The notes beneath the pieces are model-generated. The model did not search any database. It was not told the origin of the DNA and was given only the letters and a program-made list of their open reading frames with translations. Source: Kuschelorhynchus macadamiae (taxonomy: Eukaryota; Arthropoda; Insecta; Coleoptera; Curculionidae). Taken from it: a DNA stretch of 64,000 nucleotides. The stretch covers positions 2,501-66,500 of the forward strand of contig JAUTXW010003370.1 of assembly GCA_030620095.1 (NCBI GenBank), written 5' to 3'. This document shows positions 1 to 11,763 of the stretch, in pieces (position 1 is the stretch's first letter; each line of letters starts with the position of its first letter). Position numbers and translations under genes: made by a program.

Positions 1-125
1 AGTTTGATTAATCTGAAGAATACGAATATACCAAAATATCTGATTATTTAGTTTATCGATAAACCACACTGAAAAAAATATTTTCCATGTTTTTAGAAAA
101 TATCCAATTAACATATGTATATAAA

Positions 126-632
<507 letters not shown>

Positions 633-640
633 TCGAAACG

Positions 641-1020
641 TTTAGAGAAAAGAATAAAAATTGAAAATAACATTTACAAAAATGAAATAAATCTGATTTA
701 ATTTCATTCCTAGTCTTTGAACCATAAATACCCAAGAAAAACTATTTGCTTTCTTTTCAAAGCAACCTGATTCACAATTAGGCTGACGATAGTACTTTCC
801 TCTCTAACATAAAATTTCCTTAACATATTTCCACAAATAAAATGGTTATAAGGCGAGAAGCAATGATGTATCTTTAATTCAGGACCTCTATAAAACCTCA
901 GAATGGGGAACAAAAAACCTTTTCCTTTAATGCATCTAAAATATGCACTATCTTACAAATTATCCCCCAATCCCTCATCATGCAAATAAATAATAAAATC
1001 TTTGTAAAGTCTCCTTTACC
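641..1020. other. AT-rich intronic sequence, nothing recognised
   Basis: Non-repetitive-looking AT-rich DNA between the microsatellite and a LINE relic. Short open frames on the minus strand have no recognisable motif. Confidence 0.5.
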
Positions 1021-1029
1021 CCAGTTGGT

Positions 1030-1500
1030 ATTGCATTTCAACAGGACCTTCGCTGGTTTGATCACATATTATCAATTGTCATGGCAGCCGCTGTGAAACT
1101 GGGTTTCCTTTTTCCATTCCCAAGATATCAATACAATACAAACCAGATCCATTTTTGCGTATTGTTTTTATATATGGGAGGAAACATCTCCTTCAATCGT
1201 TACCATTCATAACTATGTGGAGCATCATCGAAATTATTTTGGATGTACGTCTTACATGGAAATTGGTGAGAGGTTATTATACATTATGTCTTCTTTAGCC
1301 ATGCCCATTGGGAAGACCCGAGCATCAACTCGCAAACACCGACCAACTATAAAGACCAAGAACCTCTTACTTTACTCGCTCCATTATTTAGACTTTACCG
1401 ATTTGAGAATCCTGAGAATCTGTTATCAACAAAGGTATTTCTTTCTTCCCGTAATTTACAAGTTTTAAATCGAGCATTAATAAACCTTCTCTCTCCTCGC
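1030..1500 (+). pseudogene. LINE (Jockey-type) reverse-transcriptase C-terminal relic
   Basis: In the plus strand a broken frame reads LRWFDHILSIVMAAAVKLGF followed by LF, resembling the conserved post-RT block of Jockey-like LINEs (W..HI..I...A..KLG.L.R). Downstream there is a weak GGN...CGASSKLF-like stretch reminiscent of the family MEYCSHVWGGA block. Several stops interrupt it. Only the tail of the polymerase is represented, with no palm motif and no endonuclease. It lies antisense to liprin-alpha in the 3' flanking intron. Assignment rests on pattern similarity alone, and other LINE clades are possible. Confidence 0.45.
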
Positions 1501-1680
1501 TTAAGAAAACCACGGAATTTCAGCTTTCGTGGTCTGCCCCTGGATAAAAATAACATTAATTCCAGTTATCCAACAAGAAGTGCAGTTGGCATCATTAAAT
1601 TTACCTTAATGAGTGGTCAGGTTATAGACTCAAATCAATTGGGACATAGACATTTCGTAGTTAATCTCCAGCAAGGTCAT

Positions 1681-1934
1681 ATAAACGCGACCACAGGAGA
1701 CATACACAATACAGGTAGTTATCAATATTTATTACACATCTTTTACCTTAATTGCAATTGTTGGTCGATAATAAATACAAGATAATGAACAAAATGCAAA
1801 ATTATATATAAACGCGACCACAGGAGACATACACAATACAGGTAGTTATCAATATTTATTACACATCTTTTACCTTAATTGCAATTGTTGGTCGATAATA
1901 AATACAAGATAATGAACAAAATGCAAAATTATAT
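1681..1934. repeat. Tandem duplication, 2 x 127 bp
   Basis: The segment starting ATAAACGCGACCACAGGAGA is repeated back to back (1681-1807 and 1808-1934) with essentially no differences, so the duplication is recent. Each copy contains AATTGCAATTG and a GGTCGATAATAAATAC stretch. No coding potential. Confidence 0.95.
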
Positions 1935-2304
1935 TGTACTAATAACTCCTTTTTTCAATAAATACCAACATACCAAAAGCTTTTGACATGGTATACCGCA
2001 TAGTAAATAGGAGATATATTGCGTACTATTAATAGAAAAATGATGGTAGACTGCATACTAAAGCGGCACCTAATACGCCACTTACGACAAAACAAAAACT
2101 TTTGGAAAAATAAAAATGTTGAATACACGAATTTGCATCAATTTAAATACTTTTGCATTCTAATGAATAACTTATTATACATACTTTGTACATATATATT
2201 ATATTATACAATAAAAATTCAGTAATGTGCATTATACTCTATAAAAATATCATATCCAGGATTATTGCAATATCCACCCTGTGTTAAATATTTTATGGTA
2301 TAAT

Positions 2305-2361
<57 letters not shown>

Positions 2362-3227
2362 ATAATAAGTTTATTTTCATCATTATAAACTAAGGGTAAT
2401 GAAAGGAATAAAACAAATATTATTAGTTTCGACTACTAGGTTACTGAGGCAAAATAAATTGAAAGTAAACCTGTAATTAGTATTGTGAATATACAGGTTT
2501 GTAATTATCAATAAAGAGTGAAAGCGTAGGATAAGCTATAATAAATACATATAAATTATTAACCTGTAATTTACTCCTGGAGAAAGTCCACTGACTCCAG
2601 TTCGTCTTAGCATTAAAATAAAAACATTTCAATATCAGAATCAGAAATATTTCAATATCAAGAATAGAACGATTGGATTTAAAATTAAAATATAAATGTT
2701 ACTTATAAAATGTATTTTCGGTCCAATAATACATTAAGGGAGGTTATCCAGATTTAGTATTCCTTTCTTAAGAATCAATTCTTCAAAATTCTACGAAAAA
2801 ATGACACATAACATTTAGAGAGTTACACATTTTCAGAAAATAAAGGGTCTATAAGAAAATATTTAAAGTCTTTAAAAGTAAAATTGTGTCGAAAATCGAT
2901 ATTAAAATAGCAAATTATAGACAAAATTTTTGGCTATATTAGTGTATAAAGATTCTTTCTGGGTACATCATTTAGAACTAAACAGAGATACTAACTATAA
3001 TATAATATAGGGGAACTCAGAATTATTTATTAAATACGGTTCTAAAGACTTTCTTTCTGAAAGTCTACACTGTCAAAGTAAAATAAATATGATTTAGAGA
3101 ACACCAGTTGGTACCTGATATTTTTTAAACACATTTATATAAAGTCACAATTGTATTTATTTTTTTTGGCTTTTTAAAAATCTTGTCACCGATATAAAAC
3201 ATGACCAGCAGAATTTTCAATTAAAGA
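1935..3227. other. AT-rich intron, (TA)n at 2307-2356, otherwise nothing recognised
   Basis: A (TA)n tract of about 50 bp at 2307-2356 sits within featureless AT-rich DNA. A 68-codon plus-strand frame at 2019-2225 is Lys/Ile/Leu/Tyr-rich and has no motif. Confidence 0.6.
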
Positions 3228-4848
3228 GACAAGAATCTCCTTACTTTTGAGTAAATAAAATTGTCTGTATTTTTTTAAATAAAAGCTAACAAGATTTTTA
3301 AATAACTGAGGGTATATTTATTTCATGCAAATTCTTTTGTTGTTCCATTTGCCTAAACTTTTAACAACAGTTTAAGAATTTTACATAATAATACACTGAT
3401 TGACATCGATCAACAAAGCTTCTAAAGTTTCAAAGATAATATTATTACTTAAACAAAAATGTATTTTGAATCTACTTTAAAACTTTTACCCTTAGATTAA
3501 CCAAAAAGGTTCAAGAGTTAGACCAGATGTAATTGTTATGGACATTCAAACATTTAATATTTGAAGTCGGTTAAAAAGTAGAAAATTTTAATAAAGAAGT
3601 CGCTGGAAAAAATGTTAGTATCAATTATTAAATTATCTGTAAGCAATGAACCATATGATATAGTAAATTTGGTTTGCAATATAGAAACCGACGAAAGAAT
3701 AATTGAAATATTAAAACAGATATGGGTTCCCAACTATCAAATTTCTTTTGGAAAAAGTAGGACTTGCATGCATAATCGTAAATTCAATTATCTTTGGTTA
3801 AAACGATTTTGATGACTTGCTTATTCTAAAAAACTTGATGGAAAGCCAATGCTTAGCAGGTTTATATCATGAGTCATTCAGGGGTTGTAAAAAAACTCTG
3901 CATAAATTTAACAAACACGAAACAAGGCAATATCACAAGTTTTCTTGCTTGATAACCTTAAAAAGCAAGAGGTCAATAAATTACTTTTTAAACATTTTAT
4001 CTATTGAAACTACTCCTAAAAATCGACAAAAATTAATGGCTATTATAAAAACAGCCATTCTTTGTGGAAGAACCGGGCTTTCCTATAGATTTTCTGGAAA
4101 TTTAAATAAATGAATTTAGGGAAGGTCCAACTCGAGACGAGGACAATTTCTGGAATCTTTTAAAATTAAAAATCGATGCAGGTGACCACATTCTCAAAGA
4201 ACATTTTGTATAGTGCTGGTGCAAATGTCCTCATATTTAAGCTGGGATATGCAAAATCAAATTATACAAATATGCAATAATATAATATTCAAAAAACTTG
4301 TAACTGAAGTTAACATGGCCAACGGTTTTTGTAATATCAGAAGACATATCGAATCAAGAGCAGCTAACTTTGTCCGTAAGATAAAACAAAACGACAAAAC
4401 ATGCGAACAAATTACCATCAACAACTGTACCTGATTTAGCTTGAAGTAACTTGATTTCAATGTAAACCTTTGGTATAAATTTGTAATATCTTTGTGGCCA
4501 AAAGTCATGTATCTCATTACTTTTGAGTAAATAAAATTGTTGTCTATATTTTTTAAAACAAAACTTATCATAAGAGTCAGATTTTTAAATAATTGAGAGT
4601 TATATTTTTTCTTGCAAATCGTGTTGTTTGTCTTATTTGCCTAAACTTTTAACAATATTTTAAGAAATTGATATAATTACACATTGGTTGGCATTGATCA
4701 ACAAAGCTTTCTAATTTCTTAAACAAAATGTGCTTTGAATCTACTTTAAAACTTTATTATTAATAATTATTATTAAACATTATTTATTAGATTCGCGAAA
4801 AAGGTTTAAAAGTTAGACCAGATGTAACAGCTATGGAAATTCAGATTA
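3228..4848 (+). mobile_element. hAT-type relic bracketed by ~330-bp diverged direct repeats
   Basis: Two copies of the same about 330-bp sequence (3228-3552 and 4506-4848, estimated 75-80 percent alike by eye) lie in direct orientation on both sides of a hAT transposase fragment. Shared landmarks are CTTACTTTTGAGTAAATAAA, TTTGCCTAAACTTTTAACAA, GATCAACAAAGCTT and GTTAGACCAGATGTAA, in the same order in both. This could be a partial tandem duplication of the element or a terminal-repeat-like structure. Confidence 0.8.
3590..4440 (+). pseudogene. hAT transposase N-terminal half (ZMYM1/DUF4371-like), broken
   Basis: Three frame-shifted pieces on the plus strand follow the order of a ZMYM1-like hAT transposase. 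First comes the TTF-type zinc-finger area (HNRKFNYLWL then WLAYSKKLDG in another frame). Then CKKTLHKFNKHETRQYHKFS and LMAIIKTAILCGRTGLSYR, matching the family pattern of a His-rich finger end and the (I/L)CGR block. Then DNFWNLLKLKIDAGDHILKE and YLSWDMQNQIIQICNNIIF, the start of the DUF4371 part of the catalytic core. The frame ends at 4434 after KIKQNDKTCEQI. The catalytic C-terminal half and the dimerisation domain are absent. No intact product is possible. Two more relics of the same class lie at about 41.8-43.0 kb and 51.8-53.6 kb. Confidence 0.75.
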
Positions 4849-5075
4849 TTAACTAGCCACTTATGTTTTGCATATATCACCGTTATATTTTGCAATTGTG
4901 ATATGTATAAATGTGATTTTTAAAACAGTACAGTGGCGCAAGGCGGCCGACTATAAACGATTAAAGATTTTCGTGTAAGTCTTTAACCGGTTAACTGTAA
5001 CCTTAGACAGCACTATTTAGAAGTACTAGTTCACATATCTGCATTACCTGTATATTACAGAAAATTAAAAATCTA

Positions 5076-5133
<58 letters not shown>

Positions 5134-5850
5134 TTTTGGAATAAAATTATGTGTAATACTTTCGCCAGTGGCATGGGTAACAACATAAGCTGAGATACTT
5201 TTCACGGAAAAAATTCTCAAAGAACTGTTTTTCTTCACTGTTAATAACTTTTTCTTAATTGGTAATCTGTTTTAAAGGAAGAACATCTCTTTATTTTTTT
5301 TTCGTCTGAAGAATCGTTTTGGAGTAATAATTTAAATGCTGCCCTAATACATTCATCATATCCTTACATTATTATTTCAAAATATTTTTAAGAAGCTGGC
5401 GTTGAAATGTCAAAATCAATTCATGGCTTTTAGATTAATTTAACATACTTAGTTGACCTGTGATATAATATAATTATAAGAAAAATTGTTTCCGAAATAA
5501 TAAAAAATACGGAATTTTTAAAATTTTCTTTTACACCAGATATCTCGAAAACTAAGCATTTGCGGACCAATATATAATCTTTTTTAATTGTTTTGACCTC
5601 TTAAACATATCTGTAGAATATTTCCCTTTCCTCCCGAAACACCCTGTATATAGATTAAAGTTACGGCGAATAAACTAAAAAGTAAAATGCATATTTTTTC
5701 AAGAATTATCTTGATGGATCTTTGCATGCAAAATTCTACCTAGGTTTAAACAGCCTCGGACGTTCACCTTTTAAATAAAAGACGAGTGCATTAGGGCAAA
5801 GAAGTTTACATATCTTATTAAAATTTTACGAGAAAGGTACGAGAATAAGA
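4849..5850. other. Intron sequence with (TA)n (5077-5128) and a CACCCTGTATA motif
   Basis: A (TA)n tract at 5077-5128 is followed by unremarkable AT-rich DNA. Near 5638 the motif ACACCCTGTATATAG occurs, the typical outer end of short inverted-repeat elements that recur in this window (10460, 26740, 40256, 43381, 55184). No partner end was located here. Confidence 0.5.
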
Positions 5851-6700
5851 CATTTATGATTTAGACTCTTGTAAAGTGTCTTTACGAGCTACCTGCACTG
5901 GGAAAAATGTTCCTGTGGACCTGCGTAATTTAGCAGATAATATTCTAAAAAATGTAAAGGTTTTAAAGAGCCTTAAAGAACCTGTGGACAGATGGGATAC
6001 TTTATTGTTGTATCTGTTTTTGTAATAAATTGGATATCATTCCTAAAAGAGTGGTGAATTTTTTGTGTTAAACAACAGCATGGAAGTTATGATTTTTTCA
6101 AATTCTTATTCGAGATGTCATCCTTGAAAATTTAGACACTTACAATAAATGTCATTCTAATCAGCCCCAATTGCAGCTAGGTAAAAAAGGCTTTAAATCT
6201 TGTAAAAATCCACAATTATTTAAATGCTCATAGAAGCTCCCGATGTAACAATTGTTCTTTTTGTAAAGTATGTAAACATGCTATTTTTCATTGTCCCAAA
6301 TTTCAAAGTCTTAATGGAATGTAAAGAAAAAATGAAATAAAGAAAATGCATTTATGCCAAAATTCTTTTACAGGCAATTACCTTAGTACTCGATGTTCAT
6401 ATAGGGTTTCTCAAAAACGTGGTTGTGGCTCGCAATCCAACTTTATTACCAGCAAATTAGTTTCAAAATTGATTTAGACGTGTGTGATGTTTATGTCAGT
6501 AGTGGGGATTAATAGTTTTATAACAAATGCAACCAACTCAGCACGAGTTAATGTCAAATCTAAGTTTAACGAGTTTTCGGTAGAAATAAATTGTTTTGTA
6601 CCGATTGATATAAATCTTCTGAGAATTTCTTCCAACATAAATATGGCAGATTCTAGCTTTCATATACCATCCAAAGTTGATACTCTATTGTAGCGCCAAT
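5850..6700 (+). pseudogene. BEL/Pao gag and protease fragments
   Basis: The plus strand reads VPVDLRNLADNILKNVKVLK then SLKEPVDRWDTLLLYLF, the gag-like block (hv.aL..l..p...Wd.lL..l...KLD) found in BEL/Pao elements. A degenerate zinc-knuckle follows near 6250-6310 (CNNCSFCKVCKHAIFHCP). From 6484 an 69-codon frame reads VVGINSFITNATNSARVNVK then SKFNEFSVEINCFV and ends ADSSFHIPSKVDTLL, matching the BEL/Pao aspartic-protease tail in which F.lADp.f..p..iD.LLG is conserved. Frames change several times and stops are frequent, so nothing is expressed as such. The coding order supports one original insertion, antisense to liprin-alpha. Confidence 0.75.
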
Positions 6701-6964
6701 ATATTTTATGAACTCTTGTTATATGGCTAGATACAGACTTTTGAAAATATGAAAATATAGTTTAGTTAGAGGAAGTTGCGCCAATCACTTTTTTCAAAAA
6801 GTAAAAAAAATGAATGTGAAGAACTTTTCCTAAAAATAGTGATGGAAAATGTATAGTACCTGAGGAAGAAATAAAAAGATACTGATGATTCTAAAGTGGC
6901 TGAAAATGAGTTAGTGGAAAGAAATCTTAAAGACATGTAAGAATACGAAGGGTTGGGTCACATA

Positions 6965-7046
6965 AGTCCATAACTTTAATGTTTTTGTAGCAAAACCTTT
7001 ACATTTTTTAGAGTATTATCTGCTAAATTACGAAGGTCCACAGGTA
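6965..7046 (-). repeat. Inverted copy of the BEL/Pao gag block
   Basis: The reverse complement of 6970-7046 (CTGTGGACCTTCGTAATTTA...) repeats about 60 bp of the gag block at 5908-5965 with few differences. A small inverted segment therefore lies inside the deleted region of the element. Confidence 0.85.
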
Positions 7047-7146
7047 CATGGAACAGAAGAGAAGAAAAAAGAAACATGCGACATTTACTGTTCTCAACTG
7101 TAGATATATGTGTTTTACAAATTTTCTAGTTTTTAAAAATCACTGA

Positions 7147-7770
7147 GAGTAGTAGCTTATTGTGTAAATTTTCTAAAAATGCAAAATTACATAAAGAAGC
7201 CAGAATAACCGCCAATCTAACAGCAGTTGAGTTAGAAAATTCTTTAGCCACCCATATCAAAATCTCACAGTCCCTAAATTACGCTAACGAAATAAAAGCC
7301 TTAAAGGCAAAGAAACTTATATCGCGATCTTGTACATTGAATTTTTTAAATTCATTTCTCGATACAAAATTAAAAAAAAAATACGTATGGCCAGTTCTAT
7401 AAGTAAGGCCTGTGTCTCATTAGATCAGAAGTGCCCAATTACTTTACTTGACTTAATAGGTGACGTCATTTGAAACAAATTGTTCAAATGTTTTGGATCC
7501 GTTGGCATTAGGAATATCTGAACGAATTAGGTAAACGTACCTAGTGGCAACATGCAAACGGATCAAGGGTTAAAACTGGTAATTTAGTGGTTCTAAAAGG
7601 TAAAAATCTACCTCCTCTTAAGTAGGCTTTAGGCCGAGTTGAGCGTCTATACGAGGGAGAAGATGTTGTCGTGCGAGTAGGTTTAGTAAAAATATAGAGA
7701 GGTAGTTTTAAGCACGCAGTCGCGTCTCCTTCTATTAGAATAGTATATTAGGTATTTCAGTATCCATATT
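7147..7770 (+). pseudogene. BEL/Pao integrase region (pre-IN and DUF5641-like C-terminus)
   Basis: From 7160 the frame reads LHKEARITANLTAVELENSL, ATHIKISQSLNYANEIKALK and LNFLNSFLDTKLKK. This is the linker before the integrase zinc domain in BEL/Pao pol (T..E...A...li...Q......ei..l......l..L.PFlD). Without the catalytic core it continues, in another frame around 7470-7740, with MFWIRWHQEYLNELGKRTKW, GSRVKTGNLVVLKGKNLPPL and WALGRVERLYEGEDVVVRVG. These are hallmarks of the integrase C-terminal domain (W..eYl..L..R.kW, G.lV..k....P...W.lGRi). Amber and frameshift lesions are present. The catalytic DDE core is missing. Confidence 0.8.
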
Positions 7771-7869
7771 ATTATAAAGAGGTGTAGGTTTAGTCCTAGG
7801 CTTATCCGAACTGCCTTTATTTAGTTACAAGGAATATTGGTTTATCAATTTGAGTTACCAATACATGGA

Positions 7870-8249
7870 CCTGGGAAAAGGCAAAGGAAAATTGGTCAAG
7901 GACGAACTATTGTAAACAGGCAAAATAAATGCTACCCAACCCATGTGGATCTAAGACAACTTGGTGGATGTCAAGGAGTCGACAGAAGATTGGGGATCTA
8001 ACTGGCATTTTGACAGAACGCTGTAAACTAAACAGGCACATGTACCAACTGGGGTTAGTGGATAACCTTTGTTGTCCTAACTGTGAGGCAGAGGAGGAGG
8101 ATTTCTATCATCTTGATGGCAGGTATGAAAGGTGGGCAAGACTACGCTGGAATACTTTTGGCGTTCAGTCCTTCTCCATGGAAGAATTACAACGTCTCGA
8201 CTGGGGCAAGATGCTCTCCTTCATTAGAAGGACGGGTCGCATTATGTAG
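7870..8249 (+). pseudogene. LINE C-terminal RNase H-adjacent / zinc-knuckle tail
   Basis: The frame reads SRSRQKIGDLTGILTERCKL, NRHMYQLGLVDNLCCPNCEA then EEEDFYHLDGRYERWARLRW and ends FIRRTGRIM. This is the well known insect LINE tail: lR.ltGlLTGHc.Ln.Hl...Gl.....C..C..e.Et..Hll..C...a..R......p. The order C-x2-C...H is preserved; the final Cys of the knuckle is replaced (DGRYERWARL). It is open over 106 codons, so it decayed later than its neighbours. It abuts the BEL/Pao relic and is antisense to liprin-alpha. A host gene is unlikely because no splice context or upstream polymerase is present. Confidence 0.8.
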
Positions 8250-8513
8250 TACATATTTAAATTTTTATTAGCCGAATTTCCGCCCAATTTGTTTTAGTAA
8301 ATAGTTTTATTTGTAAGTAACTCTTAAAAATGTAAAAACTGATGACAACATAACTTCTGAACGAGTATAAATAAATATGGATATATTACAGAGTAGGATA
8401 TTTTTTCATTAACGTCTGTATATAGCCCAAATGCAGCCTGGGAACGATAGAAGTTTCCTATTAGTTCGTCGTTTATTCCGGCGGAGTATAAACAAGTTTC
8501 ATTGAAATTTCAG

Positions 8514-8590
8514 TGGGAGCACGGTGGCTTAGTGGTAAGGTTCTCGACTTTCATTGCAATGAATGTGCGTTCGAATCCCAGTTCAGTCGA
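8514..8590 (+). repeat. tRNA-derived SINE head (or tRNA pseudogene)
   Basis: A RNA polymerase III internal promoter is visible: A box TGGCTTAGTGG (about 8525) and B box GTTCGAATCC (about 8568), spaced as in tRNA genes. The GGGAGCACGG start and TTCAGTC end do not form a good acceptor stem, and the anticodon arm is a palindrome TTCATTGCAATGAA. A degenerate tRNA-like SINE is therefore more likely than a functional tRNA. Confidence 0.65.
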
Positions 8591-9030
8591 TTGTTGTTTT
8601 TAAACTTATAATTTTGTATGTATTGTGTTTTAAAAATAGGATTGCGTTTTGGTTAGCCCTGGTTAGGCCTTTTTCACAACCTTTTAATTAACTCGCTTTC
8701 TTTGTATGTCTGTCTTCCCGACTCAAAATTTGTAACCCATTTTTCAAGCACTTGCTGGCATCCGATAGAGCTAAAATTTGGCATATAATATATTCAAAGG
8801 ACTAAGAACGTGCCTACCTGCCTTCATATAAGAGTGGTTTTAAAGGGCACTAAAAGAGCATTATGGACTTTATGTAATTTACATAGGCCAAAAGGCAGCT
8901 ATGGGCTGTACTTATAATACTTAAATTATTTTAAGATTTAGTTATCTGTAATCATTCGTATGAATCACTTGTGTTAAAATAACTTCCGAATGGCAAATGT
9001 GTGGTGCCCATGGCGTTAACGGAGTGATTC
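8591..9030. other. SINE body or unknown repeat; no gene seen
   Basis: Sequence downstream of the tRNA-like head includes GCTAAAATTTGGCATA near 8771, a phrase that recurs at about 10387, so part of this is dispersed repeat. Nothing coding. Confidence 0.45.
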
Positions 9031-9039
9031 TTCCGACGT

Positions 9040-9870
9040 TTCTTCCCATTACAAAAATAGCAAACAATGAGTCTGTTCATGCCCAAGAAATTATAAACAT
9101 TTATTTAACCCTTGCCGAACGCGGAGTTATGAACAAACAAAAAATTTTAGAAGAAACCTCTATTTTGACGTAAGTCAGCTATTTGGAAAATTGTGAACAA
9201 TCCTATTGTAGAGAGAAAAATAAGAAATCTAGCGGTGACTTTTACAAAGTTAGATCGAGGTGATAAAGAAGTAATACGGCGTAAAATTTATGGGTTTTAC
9301 GAAGAGCAAAATGTACCACACTGGATTATTTACTTCAGAAACTTGAAAAAGATGAAACTGAAATTAAATGTGTTCGAACTACTCTGTGAAAATGTATAAA
9401 CCGAATTGGTTTTAAATTTAAAAAAGTCAACAAAAAACAAATTATAATGGAATCCAGGAGGTTTCAGGAATCGCGTCTGGATTTCTTGACCAAAATTAAG
9501 AAGTACCGAAATGAAAATAGGTCAATTATTTATTTGAATGAGACTTATATAGACATATATGACAGTCATTATACTCCTTCAAAAGGTTGGGTTGATTCCC
9601 GCGATAAATGTAAATTGAAAGCTCCATCAAACCGAGGCAAGATTATACAAAAAAGCAATGAATTGAAGTGCTAAAGTATTTTAATATAAGAAAAGCGTAT
9701 GTATGCCATAGTTATGCAGAAAATCTAGTTATTACGACTTCCACCATATCATTGCATATTTAATCCAATCGAGCATATATAACACGAACTAAAATCTTAC
9801 CAAAAGTGAGGTATTAAATATTCCTATAAGTAGTTAGGCAAATTGTGATTTACACAAAACTAGAACAGTC
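9040..9870 (+). pseudogene. IS630/Tc1-mariner superfamily transposase, broken
   Basis: Plus-strand fragments follow the order of an insect IS630-type transposase. 9193-9399 reads FTKLDRGDKEVIRRKIYGFY (the second helix-turn-helix region). 9447-9674 reads MESRRFQESRLDFLTKIKKY then ENRSIIYLNETYIDIYDSHY, where I.YLNETY is the first catalytic block with Asp replaced by Asn (normally DETy). APSNRGKIIQ follows. After a deletion, 9725-9790 reads LPPYHCIFNPIEHI then a stop and HELKSYQK, where NPIE carries the third catalytic residue and is normally followed by Trp. The middle catalytic Asp block is lost. It is inactive. Confidence 0.8.
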
Positions 9871-9879
9871 TTATAATAA

Positions 9880-10550
9880 TATTTCTACTAAAATAGAACA
9901 GTTAATTATTAATGTAGATGATAATAACAGCGATAATGTTAATAATTTCAATAGCGAGTAATGAACAAACTATAATAAAAAAAACTCTTTATCTACTAGT
10001 AATACCCTATTTTGGTTCCACTTCAAATTCAAGACAATTATTTAAATACGAGATCCGGACCTGTTTCAACAACGTCCCAAATTTACGGTACTTTATTCCA
10101 AACTATATTACTATACTAGTAGGAGTCAGATGGTCATTTTACCTATGTAACTTCGGTGACAATGCACTTTGGTACTATGGAGTAAAAAAAATCGTGAATA
10201 TTTTATACAGAGTCCAAAAAATATTTGAAATGTTAGAAAACTTTTTATTATTGATTTTTGCCGAAAAATGTATTCTTCATCCTCCAAATCTAAGATAGGC
10301 ATAAAAAATTGTGAATGTCTTAAACAGAATGAGTAAGAAATTTGATATGTTATATAGTGTTAATTAAGGCTGGTATTCAATTCAGCTAAAATTTGGCATA
10401 CCTACGTAATTTCGGTAACAATGTAATAATATGGTACTATGGAGTAAAAAATCTTGGATATCTTATACAGGGTGCGTAAAAAATAATGCTAAAAAGTACA
10501 AAATAAATTAAACATAAAAAAAATTATAAACAAGCTTTTATTTATTAACA
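9880..10550. other. Dispersed repeat debris; no gene
   Basis: A short phrase GTAACTTCGGTGACAATGCACTTTGGTACTATGGAGTAAAAAA (in pieces, about 10148-10190) is repeated, diverged, at about 10407-10450, so this is a local diverged duplication of an unknown repeat. A TACAGGGTG end motif lies at 10465. The 126-codon frame at 9918-10298 spans this repeat and has no motif. Confidence 0.55.
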
Positions 10551-10828
10551 ATTGAACTAAAAAGTAAAAAATAATATATAGTGTATGAAGTTAAAGTTAA
10601 ACAGTAAAGCTATAGAAAAGCCCCACTCCCACTGAGAACTTTTAAAAATTTTATTTTTATTTAAATTTTTTCTTAAAAGCTTGAAGCGTGAGACATCACG
10701 TGAAATAAAGCATCAAACTTTAAGAAAATATTCATATTTTTAAAAGTTCTCAGTAGGAATGAAGCTTTTCTGTAGCTTTACTATTTAACTTCATACACTA
10801 AATATCATTTTTTACTTTTTACTCCAAT
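10551..10828. mobile_element. Fold-back element / MITE with ~110-bp inverted arms
   Basis: The left arm begins ATTGAACTAAAAAGTAA and the right arm ends TTACTTTTTACTCCAAT (its near reverse complement). The pairing continues through AGTGTATGAAGTT, CAGTAAAGCTATAGAAAAGC and ACTGAGAACTTTTAAAA into a short centre near 10670-10730. It has no coding capacity. No clear target-site duplication was seen. Confidence 0.88.
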
Positions 10829-11763
10829 ACTTTATATATAAGAGTTGGTTTATAAAAATATTTTGTATGTTTAGTTTTGGTGATGTAAAAAAGTAAATCT
10901 ATATTAAAACGGATTTTTCTTTTAACAATATTTGTTCTAGGATAGGTGGATTTGTCCCTGTTAGAAGTTAGGTTATTTGAGATTCATCTATAAAACCATC
11001 ATTAAAGCCATAAAATTACATGCTAAGGTAACTTCAAATCATCGAAAATCAGATTTGAATTACGTTTTATTCAACATTCATGTTTCATAATAATATACGG
11101 TGTTGTATTTTGGTGGGTTATTTTCTGGCAGCGCCACTGTAAACTTAAACATATAACGGTCAAGTTAAAACTGGTCTAAGTTTAAACCTTCCTAGTGAAA
11201 GTGCAATATCATTTCGTAATACTGTGAGAAACTGAAACGTGTTACAGGATTTTTAAACTGTAATTAAGTAGACCTACTGGCGGAGGGCTTTAGTAAAAAA
11301 TCGGTACAATTTTACATTTGTATAAATGTCACCCTACTCCATCTTGAAATGATTCTGCTAATCGAACAAAAATGAAAACGTTTTTAGATAAAAATAACTA
11401 TTGTTTTAGACCCTAGTACACTTTTTGCTTTCTCAAATTAAAGTATTCCATTAGATTGCATAGAATTACCTACATTATTATAAAGCAAAACTAAAATGCT
11501 TTATTAATAATGATATTTTCATACAATGAAATGCTGCCGGTTGCATTCAATATAGTTGGAAGTTTTTAAAATGAATGAAAGCTAAGTAATGTAAGTTATT
11601 GCACCATAGCACCAAATTTAAAAAAGATCTATGTGTCTAACATGTATAGCTATGTTTATTTAGGGTGGAAATTCCTATGCTTTTTCGAGTATGCTAAGAC
11701 GCACGCACTAATAGTAGTACTATTTCTTTGAAGCCTCGCAAATATTACAAAATGGACGCTTAC
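10829..11763. other. Liprin-alpha intron, nothing recognised
   Basis: AT-rich unique-looking sequence up to the donor of exon E. No exon with liprin-alpha similarity is visible. Confidence 0.5.

Larger units (their letters stand above)
5850..7770 (+). mobile_element. BEL/Pao retrotransposon remnant with internal deletion
   Basis: Pieces of one BEL/Pao polyprotein occur in the correct order on the plus strand: gag-like (5850-6330), protease-like (6450-6700), a pre-integrase segment (7150-7402) and the integrase C-terminal domain (7430-7760). Reverse transcriptase and RNase H are missing, which implies a deletion of 2 kb or more between 6.8 and 7.1 kb. No LTR pair was recognised. Confidence 0.78.

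Noticed and set aside
7929..8249. Host gene with a zinc knuckle
   Set aside because: It matches the conserved C-terminal tail of insect LINE polyproteins and lacks exon structure.
8514..8590. Functional tRNA gene
   Set aside because: Pol III boxes are present, but the acceptor and anticodon arms do not fold properly.
9918..10298. 126-codon plus-strand frame
   Set aside because: It covers a dispersed repeat phrase that is duplicated downstream without an open frame, and has no motif.
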